Positions 45,695 to 56,976 of a stretch of DNA of 64,000 nt are shown here, one piece after another. The stretch covers positions 232,527,794 through 232,591,793 of the forward strand of contig NC_080540.1 of the NCBI RefSeq assembly GCF_028640845.1, given 5' to 3'. The DNA comes from Ahaetulla prasina (lineage: Eukaryota; Chordata; Lepidosauria; Squamata; Colubridae). A program made the translations under genes and the position numbers. Every line of letters begins with the position of its first letter. Positions within the stretch are counted from its first letter, which is position 1. The notes beneath the pieces were generated by a model. It saw nothing but the letters and a program-made list of their open reading frames with translations, did not search any database and was not told the origin of the DNA.

Positions 45695-45829
45695 CAGGGG
45701 TCTCCAACCTTGATCACTTTAAGACTTGTGGACTTCAACTCCCAGAATTCCTCAGCCAGCTTTGCTGGCTGAGGGACTCTGGGATTTGAAGTCCACAAAT
45801 CTTAAAGTGACCAAGGTTGGAGACCCCTG
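45695..45829. mobile_element. 135-bp foldback hAT-type MITE
   Basis: It is nearly perfect as an inverted repeat over its whole length, turning at cagctttgctg, with ends CAGGGGTCTCCAACCTTG and its complement. The exact 8-bp duplication ATCTAAGA flanks it (45687-45694 and 45830-45837). It is the same family as 4799-4933. Confidence 0.95.
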
Positions 45830-45839
45830 ATCTAAGAGA

Positions 45840-47330
45840 TAGCATCACACATAAGAACGTGTTACACATTAATCCACTACGGCAACAATATATTGCTGAG
45901 AGTTCTGAGGGATAACTTCAGACACATTATGAATGCCATGATGTAAATTTATAGAATACACATTTTCCTGTCCAACTAACAGGATTTAATGGTAACCGTT
46001 TTTAAACAGACAAACTGAATTTTTTTAACAAGTGAAAAGCAACAGTAAGGTTTTACTTTGTTTTGAGATTGCTGTTTTTTGTTTTTTGTTTTTGATGGAG
46101 GGTGGTGTTTCACTCCTAAAATGTTGCTTTGCACACACATTTGTCCATCTCCCAGCAGGAGCCTAGAAAACAGAAAGAAGACTCTACTGAGGCAAATTAA
46201 GGACCCTTGTGAATGCAAAGCAAAGGAGTATTTATGGAATCTGAGCTACAAAACAATAACAGTGCCTTGAACCTGAATTTGTCTGCGCCACAGCAGGAGT
46301 CAAGAGCGTAGAAAAGATCAGATGTAATCCTTTAAGCTCACATTTTTCTACTCTGCAGCAATAATCTATTGTCAGACAAAGGGCAAAGTAAAACAAATTA
46401 CTTTTCTTCAAATTTAATACAGTGTCATTTCCCCTAATTTAAGCAATAATGTTCATTTATTTTTGTTTAAAGCAAACAAAATGATCTTTTTAACAAAATT
46501 TCAGCTTACATGTTTTGATGTAAAACAGATATGACCCATATTAAAAATTTGTTTAACCTCTCTTTTCCATTCATTTCTTGTACACACATGACCACATGTA
46601 AAACGTACACACTAGAAATATTATATTTTGTTGACTTTCAGTTCCTTGACCCTTGTTCTTTTTATTCACCATTCTGGATGCATTAAATGCATTGCCCAAA
46701 TCTTTACACTGATACTAGTAAAGATACACAAGCCCATAACTCAGCTATAATTTTCTCAAGATATTGGCTTAATAAATAAAACACACACCATAGAGAGAGG
46801 GTTACATTAGTGGCAGCTGCTGCTGACAATATCCACCCATCCATAATCATTAACTGCTCCCCTTTTCCCCCTAAACTAAGATCAGTTGTTGAGCTATTTT
46901 GCACAAGAAGTTAAAATCCAAGGCAGCCAAGGAATGGTGAGAATAAACGCCCAAGCTATAGATATAATAAAAGAGGATTTCTAGGGTTCTGAAAGATGCC
47001 ATTGCCCAGTACAGCACAGAAGCAGCTGAGCCCTCCTGAACGTTTTGCTGGTGTGTCCTGTTATTAGGCTCCGATGTTGTAAGATTAAGGAGCATGCACA
47101 AAAAGCAAAAGAAGCCCCTTTCTTTAATCAGATAGCGAATCATAACTGAGGATGTTTGGGAGATGAAGTTGACTGGATTAATAGCAATGGGCATATACAT
47201 TATTTATATGTGAAATTTGCTTAGGGTTTGATAATTTGGTGAGAACTTAAGAGACTGAGCTCCAGAATCTCCCCTTAGGAAAAAAAGACATAGAGATGAA
47301 GCACTAATGTGTTTTAAAATGTCTATGCCT
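45840..47330. other. PCSK5 intron 1, no feature seen
   Basis: AT-rich and unassigned. The open frames on both strands have no recognisable domains. Confidence 0.5.
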
Positions 47331-47332
47331 TA

Positions 47333-47695
47333 CAGGTAGTCCACAACTTATGACCACAATTGAGCCCAACATTTCTGTTGCTAAATGAGGCAGTTGTTAA
47401 GTGAGTATTTCCCCATTTTACGGCCTTCCTTTCTGCAGTTGTTAAGTGAATCAGAGCAGTTGTTAAGTGAATCTAGCTTCCCCATTGATTTTGTGTGTAG
47501 GAAGATTGCAAAAGGTGATCCCATGATCCAGGGTCATTGCAACTGCAATAAATATGAGTCAATTGTCAAGCACCTGAATTTTGATCATGTGACCATGGCG
47601 ATGCTGCAATGGTTGCAAGTGTGAAAAACGGTCATAAGTGCCATTGTATCCTCAAACAGTCAGTAAATGAACTATTATAAGTCAAGGACTACCTG
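47333..47695. mobile_element. Complete TIR MITE (tagtcctc family), 363 bp
   Basis: The termini caggtagtccacaacttatg and ataagtcaaggactacctg are inverted repeats, with TA on both flanks (47331-47332 and 47696-47697). The interior has gttaagtgaatc repeated and gatcatgtgaccatggcgat. This is the best-preserved of six copies in the window and serves as the reference for the split copies. It has no coding capacity. Confidence 0.9.
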
Positions 47696-47699
47696 TAGT

Positions 47700-50180
47700 T
47701 TCTTTTCCATCAGGTACTATTTCCAATGTCTCACACTAGTTCCAATAAAATTATAATAAGACAGACATGGACTGTAAAGAATAAATCTGAACAATGAAGA
47801 AACCTGCAGAATATTGATACTATGAAGAGGCTAAGCACTGAATTGTAAGTGATTTTTTTTACAAACTAGTCCACTCTTGATGTAACAAATATCCTAAGGC
47901 ACAAAGCCCCAGAATTTTTTTAAAGACTTTTATTGAGATTTATTATAACATTAAATTCAATTTAAATAAAGATTAAGAATGAAAAAAGGAGGAAGTGCAA
48001 GATAAAAGAGAGAAAAGAAAAAACTGTATATCAAATCATACTCAAAGGGAGATAGGAAACCTTCTGTCAACAAGGAAACAGTTAGTGGTCTTGACTTCAT
48101 ACAGGGAGACTGATCAGACCTGGTTTCCTAATGAATAATGTATTGATTGATCAGATATGATAAATTGGGGGAAAGTATTGAACACAGTAGATTTGTTAAT
48201 GTTGGATAGGTGGGGATTTGTTGTTGATGCCAGTCTGGCAGAGTTCTGGTAAAATGGCTGGCACTTTTGAATGTGAGTAGTAAGTAATAGTTGGGGGTAA
48301 GACATTTGTAGACGTTTGTTTTGGGTGCTGTGGGTTAAGTGACATTGTGGGTATGAGTTGTATATAGTTGTGATTGAGTTACTGTATGATTTAGTGTCGT
48401 AATTCTTAATGTGGTTCTTTTAATTGGAAGGTGGTTAGTTAGATTTAATATGGGTCCACAATTTGAAGGGCATAGATAGCACAATCCTAATTAAGGTCAG
48501 GTATCCCAGGTACCTGGAAGATATGGTAGGGGCAGGGGTGAAATGCTCCCGGTTCTGACCAGATCTCGCAATCTGGTAATAATCATGGTTGTTGGGTCGG
48601 CAATGCGGTAGCGATCGCCGAACCATCGACGACACCTGCTACCTGGGTGTCATTACTTCCTGGTTTTAATGCATGCGCAGAAGATCTGCGCGCAGCGTGT
48701 GGACTTCTGAGCCAGTAAGGAAGGTAAGTAGATTTCACCCCTGGGTACGGGGTACTTGGTAATTTCAGGGAAGAAAGATCAGAATTTATTGTGAACATCC
48801 ATTTCCAGCTTTGCAGTCCCAGTTGAGTCCTGATGGTTGAATCATTCATAATTTTGGATTTAAGTTGCTGGTTAAATGCCAGGTCCAAGGCCATGGTTAA
48901 TTTATGACTTGGTTCTGGATAAGATGATGGACCAGACATTTATTAGTAAGATCTGGTTGAGAGTGATGATACTTTTGAACATTTGATCTTCCTGGAGGTT
49001 ATGTGACTAGGGACATTTTACTTGAGGTAGTGGAGGTGTGAGGAACCTTGTGTTAAGTTGGGCTTTAAAGAGGAGGTGGGTATTTTTCTGAACTGCTAGC
49101 ATGCTGCCTGTGGAATTCTTGCAAGTGTTCACATATCTTAAAGTTTTGAGGTTGAGAAATACCACTTTAGGGTGTTGATTGACTTCAGGCTCCATGCCAG
49201 AGGTCTGGATCAGTTATATTTTGGCAATCATGGACTTGTCTTCTCAAGCCTGACACAGGCTCAGAGCAATTGAATAGAACATGACTAGATTAGATCTGCC
49301 TCATTATCAAATTGGATCTCTTTCTGATTCAATTAAGATTAACTGTTATGAAGACCTCTGCAGAATAGGATCAGTTAGGTTAGGATGTGTCTTAAATGCA
49401 TAAATTCAGATGGTTTCTTGGAAGCACTTGAAGAATTTCCCAGTTGTGTCAAGAGGTGAGTTCACCAATGGCTTTGTTTTCCTGTAGCCCAGGCTCTCAA
49501 TGAATGTTCTTCAAGGTAGAACATTTGGTGTCCTAATCCGGAGGCACACTTTAGTTCTCTGAGCAGTTATGGGAGCTGAACCACCAGAAATAATATCTAA
49601 AGCACTGGTTGAAAAAGATAAAAAGTAAATGTGACCAAGCACAAGTACAAATTCAAATCCTAGCCTATAGCATTATTATTTTTCTTACTTGATTGAGTTA
49701 GTAAGGTGGGTCAACAGCCTTGCTTTAGAAAAGAATGGGCAGGATGATCACTCACTTTGGATGCATTTTGCTAACAAAGTCACTTAGATTTGCCAAAGGT
49801 AGGCAGAGTTTAATCTGGTGTTTGGGGCATCCTAGCTCTATTATATGGACTCATTATGACTTGCATAATCTGAGGTCTACATTGGGTCTCTGTGATATGA
49901 CCCTTACCACTTACATTATTGAACCATGTCCTTCCTAGCTCTCTTATATGGAGATGAAAAGGTGACTTGATTGATCCAAGAGATGGTTAATGCTCTCTGT
50001 GGGAAAAATTATTCCAGCATCCTTGAAATAAGTTCTGGGCACCCTATCCTTAAAGGAGGACTATCCCAAACTTCACTTTGGGGTGAAGGTAGTTAAATAT
50101 GTGGTGATTGATGTAGCCCGAAGAAAATAGATTATTTGGCCTCTTTCAAGGCCCGAATACAGAATGGTTATGACTTTAGT
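47700..50180. other. PCSK5 intron 1, unassigned long stretch
   Basis: Apart from the hAT element at 48533-48743 nothing was recognised. The base composition is less AT-rich than the neighbouring stretches, and several 60-118-codon frames occur on both strands. It could be a decayed retroelement, but no motif supports that. Confidence 0.35.
48533..48743. mobile_element. 211-bp hAT-type MITE
   Basis: It begins CAGGGGTGAAATGCTCC and ends GATTTCACCCCTG. The flanks ggtagggg and ggtacggg are an 8-bp duplication with one mismatch. The CpG-rich core carries gcatgcgcagaagatctgcg. Confidence 0.85.
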
Positions 50181-50190
50181 TACTATAGTT

Positions 50191-50760
50191 CAGTGATGGC
50201 TAACCTTTTTGCCATTGCATGCCAGGAGGGGGGGGTCACCCATGTGCATGCCCACACCCATAGTTCTATGTGCCCTGCCCCCATGCATGTGCACATGACC
50301 CCCCCATGCTTCTGGCACGTGATGGTGTGGTAGGCCCATTTTTTGCTCTCCTCAGTCTCCAGAACCTTTCAGGAGGGCCACCCCCAGAGGCCCTCCGGAG
50401 GCCAAAAACAGCCCATTTGCCAATTTCCAGTGGGACTGGAGAGCCCATTTTTTGCTGTCCCCACCAGAAATTGGCAAATGGGCCATTTCTGGCCTCCGGA
50501 GGGTCTCTGGGGAGGGGAAGTCTTTTCAGACTCCTAGAAAGGCTCTGGAGGCCGGGGAGAGAGAAAAACAGCCCTTCCCCATCACTCCCCAAGGTCCTCC
50601 GGAGGCAGGAAACAGCCTGTTTCCCTACTTCTGGTGGGCCCAGAAGGCCTGAAAACCAGCTGACCAGTGTGTGCATGTACATCAGAGCTGAGCTCCCATG
50701 GCCACCGATATGGCTACGTGTGCCACCTTTGGCACACGTGCCATAGGTTCGCCATCACGG
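50191..50760. mobile_element. 570-bp non-autonomous hAT element
   Basis: The termini are CAGTGATGGCTAACCTTTTT and ATAGGTTCGCCATCACGG. They are flanked by a perfect 8-bp duplication CTATAGTT (50183-50190 and 50761-50768). The core is GC-rich with repeated ctccggaggc segments and yields long chance frames on both strands (for example 50270-50746). No transposase motif is present. Confidence 0.92.
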
Positions 50761-50881
50761 CTATAGTTGATGAACTTCATTGTGATCTTAATATCTCCTT
50801 GATCAAAGATTTCTTTGTTGAGATCTTTGAGTCTCCTGTTGCTTATTAGATCATTAACTATGGCATTCCTAGGGACTGTCT

Positions 50882-51424
50882 AGGGACGCTTGCTCCTGGG
50901 GAGGAAAGCTATGGCAAATCTAGACAGCGTACTAAAAAGCAGAGACATCACCCTGCCAACAAAAGTGCGTATAGTCAAGGCTATGGTTTTCCCAGTTGCA
51001 ATGTATGGCTGTGAAGGCTGGACCACAAGAAAGGCTGAGCGCCAAAGAATTGAGGCCTTTGAACTTTGGTGCTGGAGAAGACTCCTTCTCCAGTTCCTTG
51101 GACTGCAAGGCGAACAAACAAGTCAGTCCTAGAGGAGATCAACCTTGACTGTTCTTTAGAAGGCCAGATCCTGAAGATGAAACTGAAATACTTTGGCCAC
51201 CTAATGAGAAAGAAGGACTTACTGGAGAAGAGCCTAATGCTGGGAAAGATTGAGGACAAAAGAAGAATGGGGCGACAGAGAACGAGGTGGCTGGATGGAG
51301 ACACTGAAGCAGTAGGCATGAGTTTAAATGGACTCCAGAGGATGGTGGAGGACAGGAAGGCCTGGAGGAACGTTGTCCATGGGGTTGCGATGGGTTGGAC
51401 ACAACTTTGCAACTAACAACAACA
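50882..51424 (+). mobile_element. BovB (RTE) LINE 3' end, 543 bp
   Basis: Two overlapping frames encode the BovB ORF2 C-terminus: VKAMVFPVAMYGCEGWTTRK, then EAFELWCWRRLL, then, after a frameshift at about 51080, PWTARRTNKSVLEEINLDC, KMKLKYFGHLMRKKDLLEKS and GRQRTRWLDG. It ends ggttggacacaactttgcaa and (CAA)n. The 11-bp duplication AGGGACTGTCT flanks it (50871-50881 and 51425-51435). It is 5' truncated and inactive. Confidence 0.95.
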
Positions 51425-51435
51425 AGGGACTGTCT

Positions 51436-52236
51436 GTGAGCGTTAGGGTTGGGTGGCAGTATTTTATGGTCATTCTGTTCCTATCTCAACAGGCAGTTCC
51501 AGTCAAAAGCACTCAGGCAATTTGACCTGGTGGTCATTTCCTTGTAGTCAGGCATGAAGAATCAGGACCACACCTCAAGTTCCAGTTAAGATGGTTTATT
51601 AATCATGCCTATTCACAAGAATCTAGACAACTAATGGTCAACACTAAATTGGTTAGATAAAAGTCAACAAATGCAAGAAGAGTTAGACTTAGACCCTTTG
51701 TGGAAATATAACAACTCTGGGTTAATTACTCGCTTGATTCTGTCCCCAGGTTCTGCCTGTTCTTCCGCTATAGTAAATGGCCACAGGAGTTATTTCCTTC
51801 TCCCTTGTTATTCAGCAAAAAATTGCTTTGGGAAATCATCCAAATGTTCAGGGTGTGATACCATCATATGCTGATTATACTCAGTTTTGTACTGCAAAAC
51901 TGTACTGCAAATACAATGAATGCTCTTCCCCTCACAAGGCCCACCAGGAGAATGTCTCAACATTCTGTCCCGGGGCAGGAGGCTATCATGCTGTGGATGG
52001 GGTGATGCCACCTAAAGTTGAATCCAAACAAGACGTAGTTACATTTTGTTCATTGCAGTTGTCCCGGCCTTGAACTCTTGAAGGGATGACATTGTCCCAA
52101 GGAAGTAGGTCCATTATTAGCAGTCTTTCTGGATTTGTGGCTATTGCAGGTAGACATTGTGGCAGTGTACAGCTTTAATAAATAAATGTTTCTCATTTTA
52201 TTGGATGATTATCTACGTAAATTGAAAATAAAAGTT
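51436..52236. other. PCSK5 intron 1, unassigned
   Basis: No clear element. About 51530-52080 is a mid-GC stretch with overlapping 65-100-codon frames and may be an old repeat. Confidence 0.4.
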
Positions 52237-52237
52237 T

Positions 52238-53850
52238 TGCGCATGCGCCAAGATGGCGCGTTGAGGATCTTCGGCGGTGCGGTTGGTGGCCTTTCCGGGG
52301 GTCTGGGACCGAGAGGGGCTGTTTTTGGGCCCTCTCGGTCCCGGACCCTGCCGGGAGAACATCTGAAGCGGCGTTTGGGCTGGGGCTGGCCGGGACCGGA
52401 GCCTCGGAACAGCTGATAGGCTCGGCGGTCTCGGCGGCTTCGGCTTCGGCTCCGGCGGCTTCCTCCGGCGGCTTCCTAGGCCTGTTTGGGGCGGCGTCTC
52501 CACGGCCGGCTTGGGGCGGTGGCCGCTCGGTGGGGGGCTCAGCTGCTTGGCGGCTCCCTCAGCGGCCGCTCGGTGGGGGGCTCAGCTGCTTGGCGGCTCC
52601 CTCAGCGGCTCCCTCCGGAGCCTCGGAACAGCTGGTGGGCTCGGAGGCTTCGGCGGCTTCAGCGGCGTCCTCGATGCCTCCCACGGCCGGCCTGGGCCTG
52701 CGGTCGTTTGGCGGTGGGCTCGGCGGCCCTGTGGTGGCTCGGAGGCGGCGCGGCGGGGGCTCTGTGGCTCCCTCGGCGGCTCGGCGGCTCCCTCGGTGTC
52801 TCCCTTGGCCTGCTGGGGGTGGCGGCCGCGGCCGTGGCGGTCGCTGTATGACTTTCGGGTCTGGCGGCGGCGGCGGCGGCCTTCCCCCAGGGGCTAAGAC
52901 TTTTTTCATCGATGCCGGAGAGGGCCTGGCCGGACTTCCTCCCCTCGGCTCTTGGCGTTTTCTCGCCGTTTCCTCTGTCCTCTGGTGGGCCATGGCTGGG
53001 GTGATGGCCGCGGTGGTTGCGCCTGGCCCTCGGGCTCCGCCGGCGGTGGCAGCGGCGGCGGACGGCCTCCCCTACTCCCAGGGGCCGAGGACTTTCTATC
53101 AACGTTTGAGAACTTTTGAGTACTTTTCTCCATCATTTGCCAGAGACGAGGAGACAGGAGAAGATCGGTCGCTGAGTGGTAGCGCAGGGGGTCGGATGTG
53201 TCATCTGGAGGGTTCGGCCCGCCGAGGGAGGAGTTGGAGGTGAGGCTGGCCCTCTTTTAGACCCCCCTTTTTCTGACATCAAGGCCCAGAGTGACTGTAA
53301 CACCAAGGCCGTACGGACTGACTTGGAGGAGAATGGCTTATCATCTGGACCTGGGAAAGTGGGGCCGTTTGGGTTTGGGGGTAGAATAACGGCCCCACGG
53401 AATCCTGGAAGTCCATTGTCCATCTCGCCAGCCAGGGACTCTAGTCTTGCTGCAATGACATTTTGCCATCTTGACCGGCTTGGATGGACTGCTGACTGTG
53501 CTGTATTTTTATTGATGCGAAGATTTTCAACTGCGGACCTTCTTGCCCTGCGAGATTCCCCTCTCTCACAGGTCTGGCCCTCCACACTATCGAGGGCACA
53601 TCTCGAGGACGGGTTTTGGAACCCCGAGAGTTGGCATGCGAAATCTAGGAGGCTTAGGGGATTTTTAATGAACTGTTTTAATCGTTTTTTACCAGGGAGT
53701 TTTAAGGGGAATTTTAAGGGGGGGAGGGAAACTGACGGGTTTGGTTCTGGGGGGTGGATGGGCCCATCAGGGAAGGGGCTAGGTCCACCATGTGTTGTGT
53801 AACTTAATAGGTCCTGGGGTTATGGCGAGGGGTGTCGTTCCAGTTTGTCA
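52238..53850 (+). promoter_or_regulatory. GC-rich 5' region of the L2-type LINE
   Basis: It is CpG- and GGC-rich, with a CAAGATGGCG motif at 52249 that resembles a YY1 site, as at the start of other LINE promoters. A 43-bp unit is duplicated in tandem at 52521-52563 and 52564-52606. Ala/Pro/Gly-rich frames on both strands are compositional. It is likely to be the element's internal promoter and 5'UTR. Confidence 0.6.
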
Positions 53851-53952
53851 GGGTCGAGCTATTATTACGGTAAGTGGGAGAGGCAGATATGACGGAAGGG
53901 GGGGGCCACATCAGGTTTTGGGGGCTCGCCCTCGCTGTTTACGAGCGATTGC

Positions 53953-54975
53953 GTGCTCCGGCCCCAGAATTTCCGTGACCCGAGTGGCCAGGATAATCGG
54001 GACCTGGGCCTCCGGCTGATGTTATGTAATGCCAGGTCCGCGGTTAATAAAGCCCCCCTGATTTCAGATCTTATTCAGGAAGGGACCGCGGACGTTATGG
54101 GCGTTACGGAGACCTGGTTGGGCACTGAAGGGGGGGTTCCCCTAGTGGAGATGTGCCCACCAGGCTTCCGAGCATTCCATCAGCCGAGGGCCCAGGGTAG
54201 GGGTGGAGGGGTGGCGGTTATCATCAAGGAGAGTCTGGAGCCGAGGGAGACCACTGTGCCTCAGATAGCTGGGTGTGAATCCCTCTTCGTGAAGTGGGGT
54301 CGTAGAACTCAGGTGGGCTTGTTGATCACGTACCTGGCTCCTTGCTGCGTGACTACAGCCCTGCCTGAGTTGTTAGAGTTGCTGGCCGGGTTGGCAGTTG
54401 AGACCCCCAGACTGCTGGTCATGGGGGATTTCAATTTGCCATCAGCCGGCGTAGCATCCTCGACAGCTCAGGAGTTCATGGCTTCCATGACGGCCATGGA
54501 CCTGATTCAGTTAATTGACGGCCCTACCCACGTCGGGGGAGGTACCCTAGACCTGATTTTTATCTCTGGCCAGTGGTTTAATGATCTGGTTTTAAATGAT
54601 TTAGTTGTGGAACCTTTGTCATGGTCAGATCATTTTCTCCTTCGTCTAGACTTTCTGACCGCTACCCACCATCGCAGGGAGACGGAACCAATGCGTTGGT
54701 TCCGTCCCAGGTGCCTGATGGACCCGGAGAGGTTCCTGACGGAGCTTGGGTCGTTTCCCGAACACCTGTCCCACGACTCGACTGAAGAGCTAGTTGCGGC
54801 CTGGGAACGGGCCGCGGCTGGAGCTTTGGACCGTGTCGTGCCTTTGCGGCCTCTGACCCGGCGCCAGTCTCAACCAGCTCCTTGGTTCTCCGAGGAGCTG
54901 AGGGAGATGAAGCGCCGGAGAAGACGCCTAGAGAGTGCCTGGAGATCCAGCCGCTCTGAGGCTGACGGACACTAG
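53953..54975 (+). pseudogene. L2-type LINE ORF2: endonuclease segment
   Basis: This open stretch of 340 codons encodes an apurinic-type (exonuclease III-like) endonuclease. From the first [12 protein letters not shown] at about 25-33, TETW at 52-55, GDFN at 158-161, TLDLIF at 198-203 and SDH at 225-227, which are the expected catalytic and metal-binding blocks in order. It would nick target DNA to prime reverse transcription. The frame ends at a stop (54973-54975) that cuts it off from the RT segment, so ORF2 is a pseudogene. The real start is uncertain. Confidence 0.88.
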
Positions 54976-56143
54976 TTAGGTCCTATAGTAGGACCTACCT
55001 AGTGGCAATGAGGGTTCTTGAGCGTTCTCGTTCCTCCCTCATTGCGTCGGCAGATAACCGCCCGGCCGCCCTGTTTGGGTGACCGCTCGCTCCTCCAACA
55101 GGAGGCGGGAGGACCCCTACAAGGCGTGCCGAGGAGTTTAACGGTTATCTATCGACAAAATCGTTCAGCCGGGACGGATTGGATCAAAATTGGGTAGATC
55201 CAGGCGAGGGTTCCGAGGCCCGTCTTGTTGAGGTGGTTTGGGATGGCTTTGATCCTGTGACTCCGAGGACATGGACAGGTTGCTGGGCAGGCTGAACGCC
55301 ACCACATGTTTACTGGATCCGTGCCTCCTGGTTAGTACTGGCTACTCAGGAGGTGACACGAGGCTGGCTCAGGGATTACAAATGCTTCTCTGCGGAGGGG
55401 TCTTTCCGCGGCCTTGAAAGAGGCTGTGGTGAGACCCCTCCTCAAGAAGCCTTCCTGGACCCAGCTGTTTTAGGAACTATCGCCAGTCTCCAATCTTCGC
55501 CACGGCGAAGGTTGTAGAGAGTGTGGTGGCATGTCAGCTACCCCAGTACCTGGATGAAGCTGTCTATCTAGACCCGTTCCAGTCCGGCTTCCGGCCCGGA
55601 TACAGTACGGAGACAGCTCTGGTGGATGATCTCTGGAGGGCCAGGGATAGGGGTTACTCCTCTGCCCTGGTCCTATTAGACCTCTCAGCGGCTTTTGATA
55701 CCATCGACCATGGTATCCTGCTGCGCCGGTTGGAGGGGTTGGGAGTGGGAGGCACCGTTTATCGGTGGTTCTCCTCCTACCTCTCTGACCGGATGCAGAC
55801 GGTGTTGACAGGGGGGCAAAGATCGACTCCAAGGTGCCTCATGTGTGGGGTGCCGCAGGGTTCGATTCTCTCACCCCTCCTGTTCAACATCTATATGAAG
55901 CCGCTGGGTGAGATCATCAGTGGCTTTGGGGTGAGATACCAACTGTACGCTGATGATACCCAGCTGTACTTTTCCACCCCGGGCCACCCCAGTGAAGCTG
56001 TCAAGTGTTGTCCCGGTGTCTGGAAGCCGTGCGGGTCTGGATGGGGAGGAACAGGCTCAAACTTAATCCCTCCAAGGCGGAGTGGCTGTGGATGCCGGCA
56101 CCTCGGTACAGTCAGCTGCAGATGCGGCTGTCTGTCGGGGTGA
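54976..56143 (+). pseudogene. L2-type LINE ORF2: reverse transcriptase segment
   Basis: About 54976-55500 is degraded linker and N-terminal RT. From 55523 a 206-codon stretch reads QSGFRPGYSTETAL, LLDLSAAFDTIDH, GVPQGSILSPLLFNIY and LYADDTQLYF, the RT fingers and palm blocks with an intact YADD at codons 142-145. It shifts frame at about 56005 (PSEAVKCC in one frame, LSRCLEAVRVWMGRNRLKLN in the other). Confidence 0.9.
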
Positions 56144-56794
56144 ATCATTGGCCCGATGGAGAAGGTACGCAACTTGGGCGTGCTCCTGGATGGCCGGTTG
56201 TCCTTTGAAGACCATTTGGCGACCGTCTCCAGGAGAGCATTTTATCAGGTTCGCCTGATCCGCCAGTTGCGGCCCTTCCTGGACCGGGATGCCTTATGCA
56301 CAGTCACTCATGCCCTTGTTACCTCTCGCCTGGACTACTGCAATGCTCTCTACATGGGGCTCCCCTTGAAGAGCACCCGGAGACTTCAGCTAGTTCAGAA
56401 TGCGGCTGCGCGGGTTATTGAGGGAGCGTCTCGGGGCTCCCACATAACACCTATCCTGCGCAGACTGCACTGGCTACCTGTGGTTTTCCGGGTGCGCTTC
56501 AAGGTATTGGTTACCACCTTTAAAGCGCTCCATGGCTTAGGACCGGGCTATCTACGGGACCGCCTACTGCCGGCTTCTATCTCCCATCGTCCGGTACGCT
56601 CCCACAGAGAGGGACTCCTCAGGGTGCCGTCAGCCAAACAGTGTCGACTGGCGGCCCCCAGGGGGAGGGCCTTCTCTGTGGGAGCTCCGACCCTGTGGAA
56701 CGAACTTCCCCTCGGACTCCGACAATTACCTGACCTTAGGACCTTTCGCCGCGAACTTAAAACTTATTTATTTCATATGGCTGGACTAGCCTGA
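56005..56794 (+). pseudogene. L2-type LINE ORF2: thumb and C-terminal segment
   Basis: After a second frame change at about 56156 the frame is open to its natural stop at 56794. Blocks are NLGVLLDGRLSFEDHLATVS, LVTSRLDYCNALYMGLPL, ITPILRRLHWLPVVFRVRF, FKALHGLGPGYLRDRLLP and FSVGAPTLWNELPLGLRQLP. The truncated copies at 27623 and 29509 align to this segment. Confidence 0.9.
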
Positions 56795-56933
56795 TTTTTA
56801 TTTTTATTAGATGGGTTTTTAAAATTGTGTTATTTTACAGGGGAGTATGTTTTTAACGTTTTGGGCATTTAAATCAGTTTTTTAAGGGTTGTTTTAAATT
56901 ATTGTGTGTATTTATATTTTATCTGCCTGTTCA

Positions 56934-56962
56934 CCGCCCTGAGTCCTTCGGGAGAAGGGCGG
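56934..56962 (+). other. Conserved UUCG-capped hairpin at L2-type 3' end
   Basis: CCGCCCT (56934-56940) pairs with AGGGCGG (56956-56962). Inside, TCC and GGA close a TTCG tetraloop, with GAG and GA forming an internal loop. The same hairpin stands at 16911-16939, 28102-28130 and 29988-30016, in each case just before the A/T-rich tail. It is probably the signal that the element's reverse transcriptase recognises. Confidence 0.8.
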
Positions 56963-56969
56963 TATACAA

Positions 56970-56976
56970 ATTAAAA

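Noticed and set aside
50266..50746. Opposing 138- and 158-codon frames.
   Set aside because: They lie wholly inside the 570-bp hAT element bounded by the CTATAGTT duplication and have no transposase motif.
52486..53802. Long Ala/Gly/Pro-rich frames on both strands at the 5' end of the L2-type LINE, up to 237 codons, possibly ORF1.
   Set aside because: The composition is explained by CpG/GGC-rich promoter DNA, frames occur on both strands, and no ORF1 motif (coiled coil, zinc knuckle, esterase) is visible.
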